Of a stretch of 64,000 nt of DNA, positions 8,730-16,837 are shown in pieces (the first letter of the stretch is position 1; every line of letters starts with the position of its first letter). The stretch spans positions 8,942 to 72,941 of the forward strand of contig JBEBHP010000020.1 in assembly GCA_040080835.1 (NCBI GenBank). Direction: 5' to 3'. The translations under genes and the position numbers were made by a program. The stretch comes from SZUA-430 sp040080835 (lineage in GTDB: Bacteria > Pseudomonadota > Alphaproteobacteria > Micropepsales > Micropepsaceae). The notes beneath the pieces were generated by a model. That model searched no databases. It had not been told where the DNA came from and saw nothing but the letters and a program-made list of their open reading frames with translations.

Positions 8730-10565
8730 ATGCAACGCAAATTGACCGTCATCCTTTCAGCAGACGTAGTGGGCTATAGCGGTCTGATGGAGCGCGACGA
8801 GGCGGGGACGCTTTCGCTTCTGAAAGCGAACCGAACGTCCGTGTTCGATCCGCAGGTCGCAAAACATGGCGGACGGCAATTCAAGCTGATGGGCGACGGC
8901 GCGCTTGTAGAGTTCGGCAGCGTGGTGGCGGCTGTGAATTGCGCACTCGCGATCCAGGAAGCGACGGAGAATGCCAAAGGTTTGCGCTATCGTATGGGCA
9001 TAAATTTGGGCGAAGTGATTGTCGAGGGTGACGACATTTACGGCGAAGGCGTCAACGTTGCGGCGCGCATTCAGGCACTGGCGCCCGTTGGGGGCGTGGC
9101 GTTGTCGAAGATGGTGCGCGATAACATTGATGGCAAGATGGCTTGCGTCTTCGAAGACATGGGCGAGCACAGCGTCAAAAACATCGAACGGCCAGTGCAT
9201 GTGTTCAAGGTATTCGCCGTTCAACACGAAGGTCAAAAAGTGGAAGGCCCCCGCAAACTCTCGATCTGTGTGCTGCCCTTCGCCAACATGAGCGATGATC
9301 CGCAGCAGGAATATTTTTCAGACGGAATCTCGGAAGATATCATCACCGATCTGAGCAAAGTGTCCGCGCTGGGCGTCACCGCGCGCAACACGTCGTTCCA
9401 GTTCAAGGGCAAGAGCGTCGATGTTCCGCAGGTCGCCCGTCAGGTCAAAGTGAGCCACGTGCTGGAGGGCAGTGTTCGCAAGGCTGGCGGCCGTTTGCGC
9501 ATCACGGCGCAGCTCATCGATGGTCGATCGGGCGAGCATGTTTGGGCCGAACGGTATGATCGTGACCTCAATGACATCTTTGCGCTTCAAGACGAAATCT
9601 CCGAGGCCATCGTCAAGGCGCTGAAGCTGAAGCTGTTGCCAGAAGAAAAGACGGCGATCGAAGCGCGTGGGACAGACAACGTCGATGCCTACAATCTTTA
9701 TCTCATGGCGCGCCAATATTACGTCACCGGCAATTACGGCGATGCCAGGCGGGAGGAGGCAATCGTTCGCCTGTGCAAGCGTGCCACTGAAATCGACCCT
9801 GGCTACGCGCGCGCTTGGGCGCTGACGGCGCTGGCACAAAACTGGCAACGCTATTACTACGGCAGCGTGGGCGACGGAGGCATGGCTTCGGCCGAAAAGG
9901 CGTTGGCGCTCGATTCAAATCTTTCCGAAGCGCATGGCGTAAAGGCTGGCATCTTGTTCGAAGCCGGTCGCCTGGCGGAGTCCGCGGCTGAGCTTGGCAT
10001 CGCGCTGCGCCTCGACCCCGAATCCTATGAGGTCAACCGCGTCGCGGCGACCTTGTACTATCGCCAAAAGCGGCTCGACGACGCCATTCGCCATTTCGAA
10101 AAGACGACGGCGCTGCTGGAAACCGACTTCAATTCGCCGGGCATGCTGATCAGCTGTTACACTGCGACCGGCGACAATGCTGCCGCGCGGCGCGTAGCGC
10201 AACTGTCACTCACGCGCGCGGAAAAGGCGCTGACTCAGGATCAAAGCAACGGCGCGGCGATGGGTTTCGGGGTCGGCGCGCTCGCGGCCTTGGGCGAAGT
10301 CGAACGCGCCAAGGAGTGGATGGCCCGCGCGCTGCTGATCGATCCCGACAACATGAACATGCGCTACAACTTCGCTTGCGCCGCGGCCATCGACCTGAAG
10401 GAACCAGAACTGGCTCTCGATCTGATCGCTCCATTCCTCGCCACAACCACGATCGACTTCCTGAACCATGCCAAGGCCGATCCGGACCTCGATCCTCTGC
10501 GCGGCGACCCTCGCTTCAAGACCATGATCTCCGCCGCTGAGGCGAGGTTGGCGAGGAAAGACTGA
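8730..10565 (+). CDS. Class III adenylate/guanylate cyclase with TolB/FlgO-like and TPR regions
   Basis: A 611-residue protein. Residues 1-165 form a class III cyclase catalytic domain: metal-binding Asp12 (ILSADVVGYS) and Asp56 (LMGDGALVEF), a candidate purine-binding Lys52, and Asn109/Arg113 (GEGVNVAARIQ) for transition-state contact, so it appears active. Residues about 185-305 match the TolB N-terminal/FlgO-like region often joined to such cyclases (SICVLPFANMSDD, GVTARNTSFQFKG, HVLEGSVRKAGGRLRITAQLID). TPR repeats fill the C-terminal half. No membrane segment is evident, so it is probably cytoplasmic. The stop overlaps the next start as TGATG. The signal it senses is unknown. Confidence 0.9.
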   Translation: MQRKLTVILSADVVGYSGLMERDEAGTLSLLKANRTSVFDPQVAKHGGRQFKLMGDGALVEFGSVVAAVNCALAIQEATENAKGLRYRMGINLGEVIVEGDDIYGEGVNVAARIQALAPVGGVALSKMVRDNIDGKMACVFEDMGEHSVKNIERPVHVFKVFAVQHEGQKVEGPRKLSICVLPFANMSDDPQQEYFSDGISEDIITDLSKVSALGVTARNTSFQFKGKSVDVPQVARQVKVSHVLEGSVRKAGGRLRITAQLIDGRSGEHVWAERYDRDLNDIFALQDEISEAIVKALKLKLLPEEKTAIEARGTDNVDAYNLYLMARQYYVTGNYGDARREEAIVRLCKRATEIDPGYARAWALTALAQNWQRYYYGSVGDGGMASAEKALALDSNLSEAHGVKAGILFEAGRLAESAAELGIALRLDPESYEVNRVAATLYYRQKRLDDAIRHFEKTTALLETDFNSPGMLISCYTATGDNAAARRVAQLSLTRAEKALTQDQSNGAAMGFGVGALAALGEVERAKEWMARALLIDPDNMNMRYNFACAAAIDLKEPELALDLIAPFLATTTIDFLNHAKADPDLDPLRGDPRFKTMISAAEARLARKD

Positions 10566-10888
10566 TGCAACGCAAGCTCACCGTCATCCTCTCAGCGGAC
10601 CTGGTGGGCTACAGCGGGCTCATGGAACGCGACGAAGCGGGAACCCTGGCGCGCCTCAAGGGAAACAGGAAGACGTTGTTTGACCCCGTGGTCGCCGCGC
10701 ATGGCGGGCGCATCTTCAAGCTCATGGGCGACGGCGTGCTGATCGAGTTTCCGAGTGCCGCGTCGGCGGTGATCTGCGCTCTCGAGATCCAGCACGCGGT
10801 GGAAGAGACTGCGGTACAGCAATCCGAGGTATCTGTCTCTGGTCGGAGCACTCGAGGCAAGGCTTGAACAGGTCCTGGGACAGATGGA
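10565..10888 (+). pseudogene. Internally deleted second copy of the cyclase/TPR gene
   Basis: The frame starting at 10565 encodes 100 residues. The first ~78 closely match the start of the upstream cyclase (QRKLTVILSAD, GYSGLMERDEAGTL, FKLMGDGVLIEF) and keep both metal-binding Asp residues. The match ends after CALEIQHAVEE and the frame stops at 10867. In the neighbouring frame, immediately after the break, one reads NPRYLSLVGALEARL, which resembles the C terminus of the full-length protein (DPRFKTMISAAEARL). The simplest reading is a deletion of more than 1.4 kb inside a former full-length gene, with a frame change. If expressed, the product would lack Asn/Arg catalytic residues. The pseudogene end is approximate. 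Confidence 0.75.
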
Positions 10889-10905
10889 CGAAGGAGGAGG
10901 TGACA

Positions 10906-11121
10906 ATGAACTTCAATACCTGGATACGGCAGCTTCATCGATGGCTATCGGTCATATTTTCCGTGATCGTTGCGAGCATTTTCGCCGCCCTCGGCGCAAA
11001 AATGGAACCCGCGCAGTGGGTATACTTCTTGCCGCTCATCCCGCTGGCACTGCTCATGCTCAGCGGCTTGTACCTCTTCGTTCTGCCTTATGTGACCAGG
11101 CGACCCGGCGGCCTGGGCTGA
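10906..11121 (+). CDS. Small membrane protein, two predicted helices
   Basis: A 71-residue protein. The ATG at 10906 is chosen because a strong AAGGAGGAGG ribosome site lies at 10891-10900. Two hydrophobic segments (about residues 13-28 and 33-58, WVYFLPLIPLALLMLSGLYLFV) are separated by a short loop. The N-terminal WIRQLHRWLSVIFSV resembles the first helix of PepSY-type membrane proteins, but the protein is too short to be one. Function unknown. It follows the cyclase remnant closely. Confidence 0.75.
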   Translation: MNFNTWIRQLHRWLSVIFSVIVASIFAALGAKMEPAQWVYFLPLIPLALLMLSGLYLFVLPYVTRRPGGLG

Positions 11122-11229
11122 ACAAGGCCTCACCACGCAGGGGGACGCTTGCAAGGCGTCACTCACGTGTCGCATTGCAAGCAGGTTGACTTGCAGAGAA
11201 ATCCGGAGTGCAGGGTGCGTCAGCTCCCG

Positions 11230-11988
11230 CTAATGCTCAATATTGTAATCAATCGTCACCACCACACGAGCCGTCTTTGAGATTGTGCTCTTGTCGTACG
11301 TGCCGCCATAGCCATAGTCGCTGGAATCCACACTGGCACCCGCCGGCAGGATGTAGAAGGCACCTTGCGAGGCCGAACGCATCGCGCCCACAGTGGCGTT
11401 ACCGTTCTTGGCGAATTCCTGCGCGCGCTTTTGCGCATTCTGCGTGGCAGCACCAATCAGGGACATCTTGATATCCTCGAGGCTCGAGACCAGGAACGAT
11501 GGGCTTTCATAATGCACGGGGTGACCCTCGCCCTCGAACTGCAGAATGGCCTTGTGCGCCGCTTCGACGGCTGGCAGGTCCCGGCCCGTGACGAGAACAT
11601 CCTGCGCCGCGTTGAAGCCGCGCTGGACCTGGCGCGTGCGCCCGCCTGGCAGTTCTTCATCGACGAGGTTCGGCGTGACGCTCTCGTTGCCGTTCTTCAC
11701 CGCGTCCTTGGCAAAGCCTTGTGCGGCAAGAAAGGCGTCGAGGGCAGGGCGCTCCTTGCGCAGCTTCGCCAGCGCGTCTGCAAACGTGGCACCCTGCACG
11801 CGCAGACCAACTGTCCATTCGGCGTAGTCCGCCTCCACCGGCTTCTCTGCCAGCCCTTTGACCGAAATGCTCTGTTTGCCCGCCCCGATCTGTTTGGCCT
11901 GGATGCCAAAGATGAAAGCGGCCAGCGACATGCCAAGCGCCAGCAGTACACCCAGGATCACGACTGCCTTCGAATTGTCCAACGTCAT
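11230..11988 (-). CDS. SIMPL domain (DUF541) exported or membrane-anchored protein
   Basis: A 252-residue protein from the ATG at 11988, eight bases after a GGAG site; a GTG nine bases upstream would overlap that site. One N-terminal hydrophobic segment (AVVILGVLLALGMSLAAFIFG) acts as anchor or signal. The rest matches the SIMPL/DUF541 family: ISVKGLAEKPVEADYAEWTVGL near the start, a helical ALAKLRKERPALDAFL region, the VSSLEDIKMSLIGAATQNAQKRAQEFAKN block and the C-terminal TARVVVTIDYNIE strand. The family lies in the cell envelope and has no agreed function. Confidence 0.9.
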   Translation of the reverse strand: MTLDNSKAVVILGVLLALGMSLAAFIFGIQAKQIGAGKQSISVKGLAEKPVEADYAEWTVGLRVQGATFADALAKLRKERPALDAFLAAQGFAKDAVKNGNESVTPNLVDEELPGGRTRQVQRGFNAAQDVLVTGRDLPAVEAAHKAILQFEGEGHPVHYESPSFLVSSLEDIKMSLIGAATQNAQKRAQEFAKNGNATVGAMRSASQGAFYILPAGASVDSSDYGYGGTYDKSTISKTARVVVTIDYNIEH

Positions 11989-12277
11989 GCGGTTCACTCC
12001 AGTTAGGTCCTTGCATCGATGTTGACGCCAGAATCATGGGTGAATTACGCAGACTTTGTGGCGGAATAGCGAGCCCGCCGATACCTGCCATGCGGCACTT
12101 GGGCTGACACGGCTCGCCGGCGAACGCTTGTTGCCGCGGAACACTCAAACTAGACTGGATTGCGCTTCGCGTAGTGACACTTGTGAAAACCGGGTGGAAC
12201 GAACCGGCGAGCGCTTCGTGGTCGCCACAATGGTCACGAACCAACACAAGACTGCTAACACGGGACTGGAGGAACGA

Positions 12278-12577
12278 ATGAACAGAACGGTACTTTTGAT
12301 TGTCGCGGTCGTTATCGCTGCGGGTGGAGCTTACTGGTACATGAATCGGAAGGCTGCGGATGCTCCGGCCGACCCGGCAGCAGTGACGGATCCGGCTGCG
12401 CCTGCCGCAGATCCGGCGGCTCCGGCCGACCCTGCAGCTGCTCCTGCAGATCCGGCTGCGGCACCCGCAGATCCGGCGGCCGCTCCAGTGGACGGAGCAG
12501 CCCCTCCGGGTGATCCGACCGCACCGGCGCAGCCGGTAGCCCCGCCTCCTCCTCCAGGCGATCCCACGAATCAATAG
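12278..12577 (+). CDS. Pro/Ala/Asp-rich repeat protein with N-terminal membrane anchor
   Basis: A 99-residue protein. The ATG at 12278 follows a GGAGGAA site (12268-12274). Residues 1-25 form one membrane helix or uncleaved signal (TVLLIVAVVIAAGGAYWYM). The remainder is low complexity, built from repeats of PADPAA / APADPAA, then a Pro-rich end. It looks like an extended periplasmic spacer or linker. Function unknown. A strong terminator follows at 12601-12637, so it is probably transcribed alone. Confidence 0.75.
   Translation: MNRTVLLIVAVVIAAGGAYWYMNRKAADAPADPAAVTDPAAPAADPAAPADPAAAPADPAAAPADPAAAPVDGAAPPGDPTAPAQPVAPPPPPGDPTNQ
12371..12500 (+). repeat. In-gene short tandem repeat encoding PADPAA units
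   Basis: Near-repeats of about 21 bases built around GCAGATCCGGC recur from about 12407 onward (12407, 12449 and 12470 are clear copies), with degenerate copies before and after. The repeat can expand or contract by whole units without breaking the reading frame. Confidence 0.7.
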
Positions 12578-12600
12578 CCGAGGCACGATTTGACAGTTCT

Positions 12601-12637
12601 TGTGGCCGGCCAAAATGCCGGCCACATTTGTTTGTTT
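12601..12637 (+). terminator. Rho-independent terminator
   Basis: A perfect 10-bp stem TGTGGCCGGC / GCCGGCCACA (12601-12610 and 12617-12626) with loop CAAAAT is followed by a T-rich tail TTTGTTTGTTT. It ends the transcript of the Pro/Ala-rich gene. Confidence 0.9.
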
Positions 12638-12687
12638 GGGGCGCCTTGCTACAATGGCCACCGAAAGGAGCCCATCAAATCTCGCGC

Positions 12688-14700
12688 ATGAAGTGGCTTC
12701 TGTCCGAACTGCAACGCCGACAGGTGACCCGTGTCGCTGCGAGTTACGTCGTCGCGAGCTGGATCATGCTCCAGGTCGCCGCATCGCTTGAAAACGCGCT
12801 CATGCTTCCGGCGTGGTTCGACACTGCGGTGCTGTACCTGCTGATCCTCGGCTTCCCGGCTGCCATTACCGTGTCCTGGATGTTCGAACTGACGCCCGAG
12901 GGGATCAAGCGCACCGTCGGGTTCGGAGACGGCGAACCAGCCAAACCGCGCGTCACCGACTGGATACTGGTAGCGATGGTCATCATCGTCAGCGTGGTAG
13001 CTGGCGTGATGACGTTGTCCCCACGCGTGAGCGACCTCGCGCCCGGCGACCGGTCCATCGCAATACTTCCGTTCGAAAACCGCTCGCAAATCAAGGACGA
13101 TTCCGAATACGGCGACTGGTTGTCGGAACTCATCAGCAGCCTCTTGGGAAAGGCCAGCAATCTTCGCGTCATTTCGCAGACCTCGGCGTCTGTCTTCAAG
13201 GGCAAAGCTGTCGCCCTACCTGAGATCGCCAGGCAGCTCGGCGTGTCGTTGATCATTGAAGGCAGTGTGCGCAGTGAGGGCGACGATATGGTCATCAGTG
13301 CCCAGCTGATCAACGCAGCAACCGACACGCAGGTTTGGGCAGAGGTGTACGAACGCAAGACCGACAACGCATTGGGCGTCCAAAGCGAAGTCGCCGCCAG
13401 AGTGGCCGTCGCGGTTGCCGCGGCTTTGGATGTAACGATCGCCAGTGGCGAGCAGCAGGCTCTCAATCCGACGGCCAAGCCGAAGGCGTTTGAAGCCTAC
13501 CAGAAGGCGCTGAAGCTCTACCGCACGACAACTGAAGCAAATGTGCGCAGCGCGCAGCGCTTGCTGAACGACGCCGTCGAAACCGATCCCGATTTTGCAT
13601 TGGCCTGGGCGCTGTTATCGCGCGTCCATTCCTATTTCTATTTCAACCGCACGGATGCAACCGAAGGCCGGCGTGGCGCGGCCGGGCAGGCGTTGGCGCA
13701 GGCGCTCCGCCTGAAGCCCGACCTCGCTGAAGTTCTGCTCGCTGACGCCTACTTCGAATACTGGGTGAAGCGCGACTATGAAGGGGCTCGGAGCCGGTTT
13801 GAAACGCTGAGCATGAAGTGGCCCAACAATGCAGATGTCCTGACTGCGCTCGCCAGCATCACGCGCCGCCAGGGCCGATGGGGTGAGAGCAAAAACTATT
13901 TCGAGCGCGCCATCGCGATCGACCCGCTGCGCCCGGGCAGGCGTGTGAAGGCCGCCGAACTTGCTTTCGCGACGCGCGACTTCACGGGTGCCTTGCATCA
14001 GCTCGACGCCTCGTTGGAGTATTGGCCGGAGGCGCCCGACAAACTTCCCTTCATCGCCAAGAAGGCGTTGATCTATCAGGCGCTTGGCCGCCTGGACGAC
14101 GCCACGGTTCTGCTCGAAGGTCTTGATCCGCAGCCGGATGGCGAACTCGTTGAACCGATCGTCATCCAGGCCATCCTGCGCCGGCAGTACGATGACGCGA
14201 TCCCGCTGCTCGTATCTCTTCTCAAGCGTGATGAAGCCGAGGGCTCGGTTGGTCGCACGTCAGTGGATCTGAATCTCTATCTCGGAAACCTGAGGCGGCT
14301 CTCCGGCGATGCAAAAGGCGCGAGGGCAAATTACCGGCAGGCGCTCGATGAACTGCGCATGGACTTGGCGAAACAGCCTGAAAACGCCGACGTGCATTCC
14401 TATTTGGCATTGGTGTATTGCGGTCTCGGTGATCGCGCCCAGGCCACGAAGTTTGCAGCGCTTGCCGTGAAGACCGTGCCGGTCGCAAAGGACGCCTTGA
14501 GCGGCGCATACTATCTGGATGTGCAGGCGCGCGTCTGGGCGCGCTTGGGCGATCGGAACGCCGCGATCGCCGCAATCGAATCCCTGATGAAACTGCCCGC
14601 GCCCTTGCCGCTGACGCCAGCGCTGCTGCGCCTGGATCCTGACTTCGACAAGCTCCGTTCAGATTTGCGCTTCAAGGCGCTGTTGAACGGTGTCCCCTGA
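12688..14700 (+). CDS. Membrane-anchored TolB/FlgO-like TPR protein
   Basis: A 670-residue protein. The family start MKWLLSELQRRQVTRVAASYVV at 12688 fits other members; the AAAGGAG at 12664-12670 is rather far upstream. Two to three hydrophobic stretches lie in the first 125 residues, one being WILVAMVIIVSVVAGVMTL near residue 100. A TolB-N/FlgO-like region follows (SIAILPFENRSQ, VFKGKAVALPEIARQLGVSLIIEGSVRSEGDDMVISAQLI), then TPR repeats to the C terminus. It shares the middle and C-terminal layout of the cyclase at 8730-10565 but has a membrane module in place of the cyclase. Role probably signalling or scaffolding; partner unknown. Confidence 0.85.
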   Translation: MKWLLSELQRRQVTRVAASYVVASWIMLQVAASLENALMLPAWFDTAVLYLLILGFPAAITVSWMFELTPEGIKRTVGFGDGEPAKPRVTDWILVAMVIIVSVVAGVMTLSPRVSDLAPGDRSIAILPFENRSQIKDDSEYGDWLSELISSLLGKASNLRVISQTSASVFKGKAVALPEIARQLGVSLIIEGSVRSEGDDMVISAQLINAATDTQVWAEVYERKTDNALGVQSEVAARVAVAVAAALDVTIASGEQQALNPTAKPKAFEAYQKALKLYRTTTEANVRSAQRLLNDAVETDPDFALAWALLSRVHSYFYFNRTDATEGRRGAAGQALAQALRLKPDLAEVLLADAYFEYWVKRDYEGARSRFETLSMKWPNNADVLTALASITRRQGRWGESKNYFERAIAIDPLRPGRRVKAAELAFATRDFTGALHQLDASLEYWPEAPDKLPFIAKKALIYQALGRLDDATVLLEGLDPQPDGELVEPIVIQAILRRQYDDAIPLLVSLLKRDEAEGSVGRTSVDLNLYLGNLRRLSGDAKGARANYRQALDELRMDLAKQPENADVHSYLALVYCGLGDRAQATKFAALAVKTVPVAKDALSGAYYLDVQARVWARLGDRNAAIAAIESLMKLPAPLPLTPALLRLDPDFDKLRSDLRFKALLNGVP

Positions 14701-14794
14701 ACGAACCTTGATCAGGCAAGCTTCGTGCTTCATCTGCGCGCCGGTCATTCAGTGGCACCAATGTCTGGGGTTGCGCCTCGCCCGTATACGAAAT

Positions 14795-15034
14795 TCAATG
14801 CTGCTGGCGATGCACCCGAAGCCATGCCTCACCGGCGGGAGTAAGCTTCACCAGGGACTCGCAGTTCTCCCCCGTGGTTCGCTGCACGAAGCCTGAATCC
14901 ACCGCGTCCTCCCAGACCGGCAACCTTGGGCAACTCGTGCGCCAGCTCGTCATCAGCTCATCATAGGGCCTCGGCTTGACGGCAACCCATTCCAGCAAAT
15001 CAAGGATCAAAGTTTCCGGCGCGGTGAGTCGCAT
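14795..15034 (-). CDS. Small conserved hypothetical protein, winged-helix-like
   Basis: A 79-residue protein from the ATG at 15034, five bases after the GST stop, so probably coupled to it. Sequence blocks such as LTAPETLILDLLEWVAVKPR, LPVWEDAVD and LVKLTPAGEAWLRVHR suggest a small helical fold resembling a winged helix, with the last strand-turn (LTPAGEAWL) as in MarR-like proteins. I recognise it only as a conserved hypothetical. No function is assigned. Confidence 0.65.
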   Translation of the reverse strand: MRLTAPETLILDLLEWVAVKPRPYDELMTSWRTSCPRLPVWEDAVDSGFVQRTTGENCESLVKLTPAGEAWLRVHRQQH

Positions 15035-15039
15035 ACACT

Positions 15040-15699
15040 TCAATCCCGGTCCGGCGCCCCCAGCGGAAAGAGCGGCCGATACGGTCGCGCCTCCTCAGCC
15101 GCGCGGGCGAAGGATGGGCGGGCAAGCAGCCGTGCACGATAGGCGCGAAGCGCAGTGTAGGTCTCCGGAATCCGGTAGACCCAGTCCGCATAGAACAGCG
15201 ACGGCGCGGCCGCGCAGTCTGCGAGCGTGAAGTTGGCGCCGGCAACCCACGTCTTGCCTGCGAGATGTCCATCGATCCAGGCATAGGCACGTTCAAGCCG
15301 TTCGGTCGCAAGGGCGAGGCCTTCCGCGCTCTTCACGGGGACACGGCCCAGTGCACTGTCGACTGCAACCTGCATCGCGTCCATGACGTGCAGGTCGAAG
15401 AAGCGGTCAAGAAAGCGCACGTCGAGCGCTGCCATCGGGTCTGGGGGAAGCAGGCGCACGGGCCCGGGATGCGCGAGTTGCAGGTATTCGATGATGATGC
15501 TGGTCTCCACGATGCTGCGGTCGCCGTCCACCAGCAGCGGAAACTTGGCGAGCGGCCAGCGCCTGAGCCACTCGGCAGCATGCTGAGGCGTGTCCGGTCC
15601 GATCACGCGGAACTCGAAAGGCGTGGCGTTCTCATAGAGCGCGATGAGCGCCTTCTGGGTGTACGAGGAGAAGGGGTGGCCATAAAGCACGAGCGGCAT
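15040..15699 (-). CDS. Glutathione S-transferase family protein
   Basis: A 219-residue cytosolic enzyme of the GST fold. The ATG at 15699 is preceded by CTGGAGATT at good spacing; a longer frame upstream is not needed. The N-terminal thioredoxin-like domain begins PLVLYGHPFSSYTQKALIALYE, with the cis-Pro region FPLLVDGDRSIVETSIIIEYL. The helical C-terminal domain contains the conserved AGANFTLADCAAAPSLFY motif. Substrate unknown. Confidence 0.9.
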   Translation of the reverse strand: MPLVLYGHPFSSYTQKALIALYENATPFEFRVIGPDTPQHAAEWLRRWPLAKFPLLVDGDRSIVETSIIIEYLQLAHPGPVRLLPPDPMAALDVRFLDRFFDLHVMDAMQVAVDSALGRVPVKSAEGLALATERLERAYAWIDGHLAGKTWVAGANFTLADCAAAPSLFYADWVYRIPETYTALRAYRARLLARPSFARAAEEARPYRPLFPLGAPDRD

Positions 15700-16420
15700 T
15701 GCGGAATCTCCAGGTTCAGTCAATGTTTGTATTCCAATCAGGTGCAGCTTTGGGGTCCGACTTGAAATGCTTACCGCGATTGGGGAACGCCGCTGGCTGA
15801 CACCCCGCACTTCCTGCCCGAACGCAAGTTCCAAAGACATCCAGGAAGGGCAGCAAGGCTCTCTCGCCGAGTTTCAGAGCGACTTTTTTGAGCGGGTTTG
15901 AGACAAAGGCTGTTCGGCTATTTTTGGCTTTTTTCCGCGGAAAACAGGTGCAAAGTGCAACAAGGTGTGGGGGTGTTTTTCATTTTGCACCGTGCCGGCG
16001 GCAAATGAAAATCGGGCTCGAAAATCAGGCGCAGTCCGGGGCACACACCCCGCAATTTCTTTTCGCGCGGGGCTCACGAGGCGGTCGCCTGGAATTCCCA
16101 GGTCCGCCGGGTAGGTATTCAGTTGTCAAGTTGGCAGCAGCCGGGGCTGGCGCCGGAAGGGAACATAATACGAACATTGGTGCCATACAAGAGGGTCCGG
16201 TGCGACACGTTGAGCGCACACTCCCTGGGAGCGCCGGCATCCTGCCGGCTCTGTCTTGCAGCGTGGGGGTGGTGCGTCGAAGGATGGAATGTGGCAGGGT
16301 GTGTGGTGGCAGGGAGGTTTTAATATGTCCCCGTTGTTCAAGTGGTGTCTGACCCCGATTCCTCCCGATTCTCACCAGAAGTGCCCGCGCGAATTGAGAG
16401 CAAACCTAAGGAGTCTAAGC
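15700..16420. other. Long gene-poor gap with repeat-like fragments
   Basis: No convincing gene is seen in these 720 bases; the open frames lack ribosome sites and family resemblance. Notable pieces are T-rich tracts around 15888-15930, a palindromic GCCGGC-ATCCT-GCCGGC near 16233-16249, and GTCTGACCCCG near 16346. Such pieces are common in bacterial interspersed repeats. Confidence 0.5.
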
Positions 16421-16639
16421 GTGACTGGTGAAAACAAAGAAAAGGATGATAAAGCGTGGGAGGTTGCCAAGGCTCAAATCTGGATTGCGTCGATTGTAGC
16501 GATTTTGCTGTGTGTTGCTGTAGTCTACTATTTTGGCGCACTCGCAGGAGTGGTGACGGGTGTAATCTCAATTGTGGTGATAAATGAAATGATTCGAAGT
16601 GCCGTTCGTCGCTATATGTTTAGAGTCGGAAAAGGTTGA
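16421..16639 (+). CDS. Small membrane protein, hypothetical
   Basis: A 72-residue protein starting with GTG at 16421, seven bases after an AAGGAG site (16408-16413), which decides the start. A charged N terminus (TGENKEKDDKAWEVAKAQ) is followed by one or two hydrophobic segments (IWIASIVAILLCVAVVYYF and GVVTGVISIVVINEM). The coding stretch is more AT-rich than its surroundings. Function unknown. Its edges carry imperfect inverted GTCTGACCCCG / CGGGGTTCTG motifs, suggesting an inserted cassette. Confidence 0.6.
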   Translation: MTGENKEKDDKAWEVAKAQIWIASIVAILLCVAVVYYFGALAGVVTGVISIVVINEMIRSAVRRYMFRVGKG

Positions 16640-16837
16640 AACGGGGTTCTGTCCCTATCTGCCTCCTCAAAACAAAATGCGAGCGGATTTGCGCGGTGAC
16701 CGCAAGTTTGGGAGTGAGGTACCCTGGATTCTCCGGACAGGTTTAACCGACCGCACCACTTCTGTCGTGACGAGTGTGTTGAATAAAGACCCCCGTTCCG
16801 TGTCTCACGGTCTCACTCAATTTGGCAGGAAGAGAAC

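Noticed and set aside
11657..12661. A 334-codon minus-strand frame covering the Pro/Ala-rich gene
   Set aside because: It is Arg/Cys-rich and repeat-derived, and it spans the SIMPL gene start and a strong terminator.
15888..16352. A 154-codon frame in the gap before the Sco1 gene
   Set aside because: No ribosome site, no hydrophobic or domain pattern, and it runs through repeat-like DNA.
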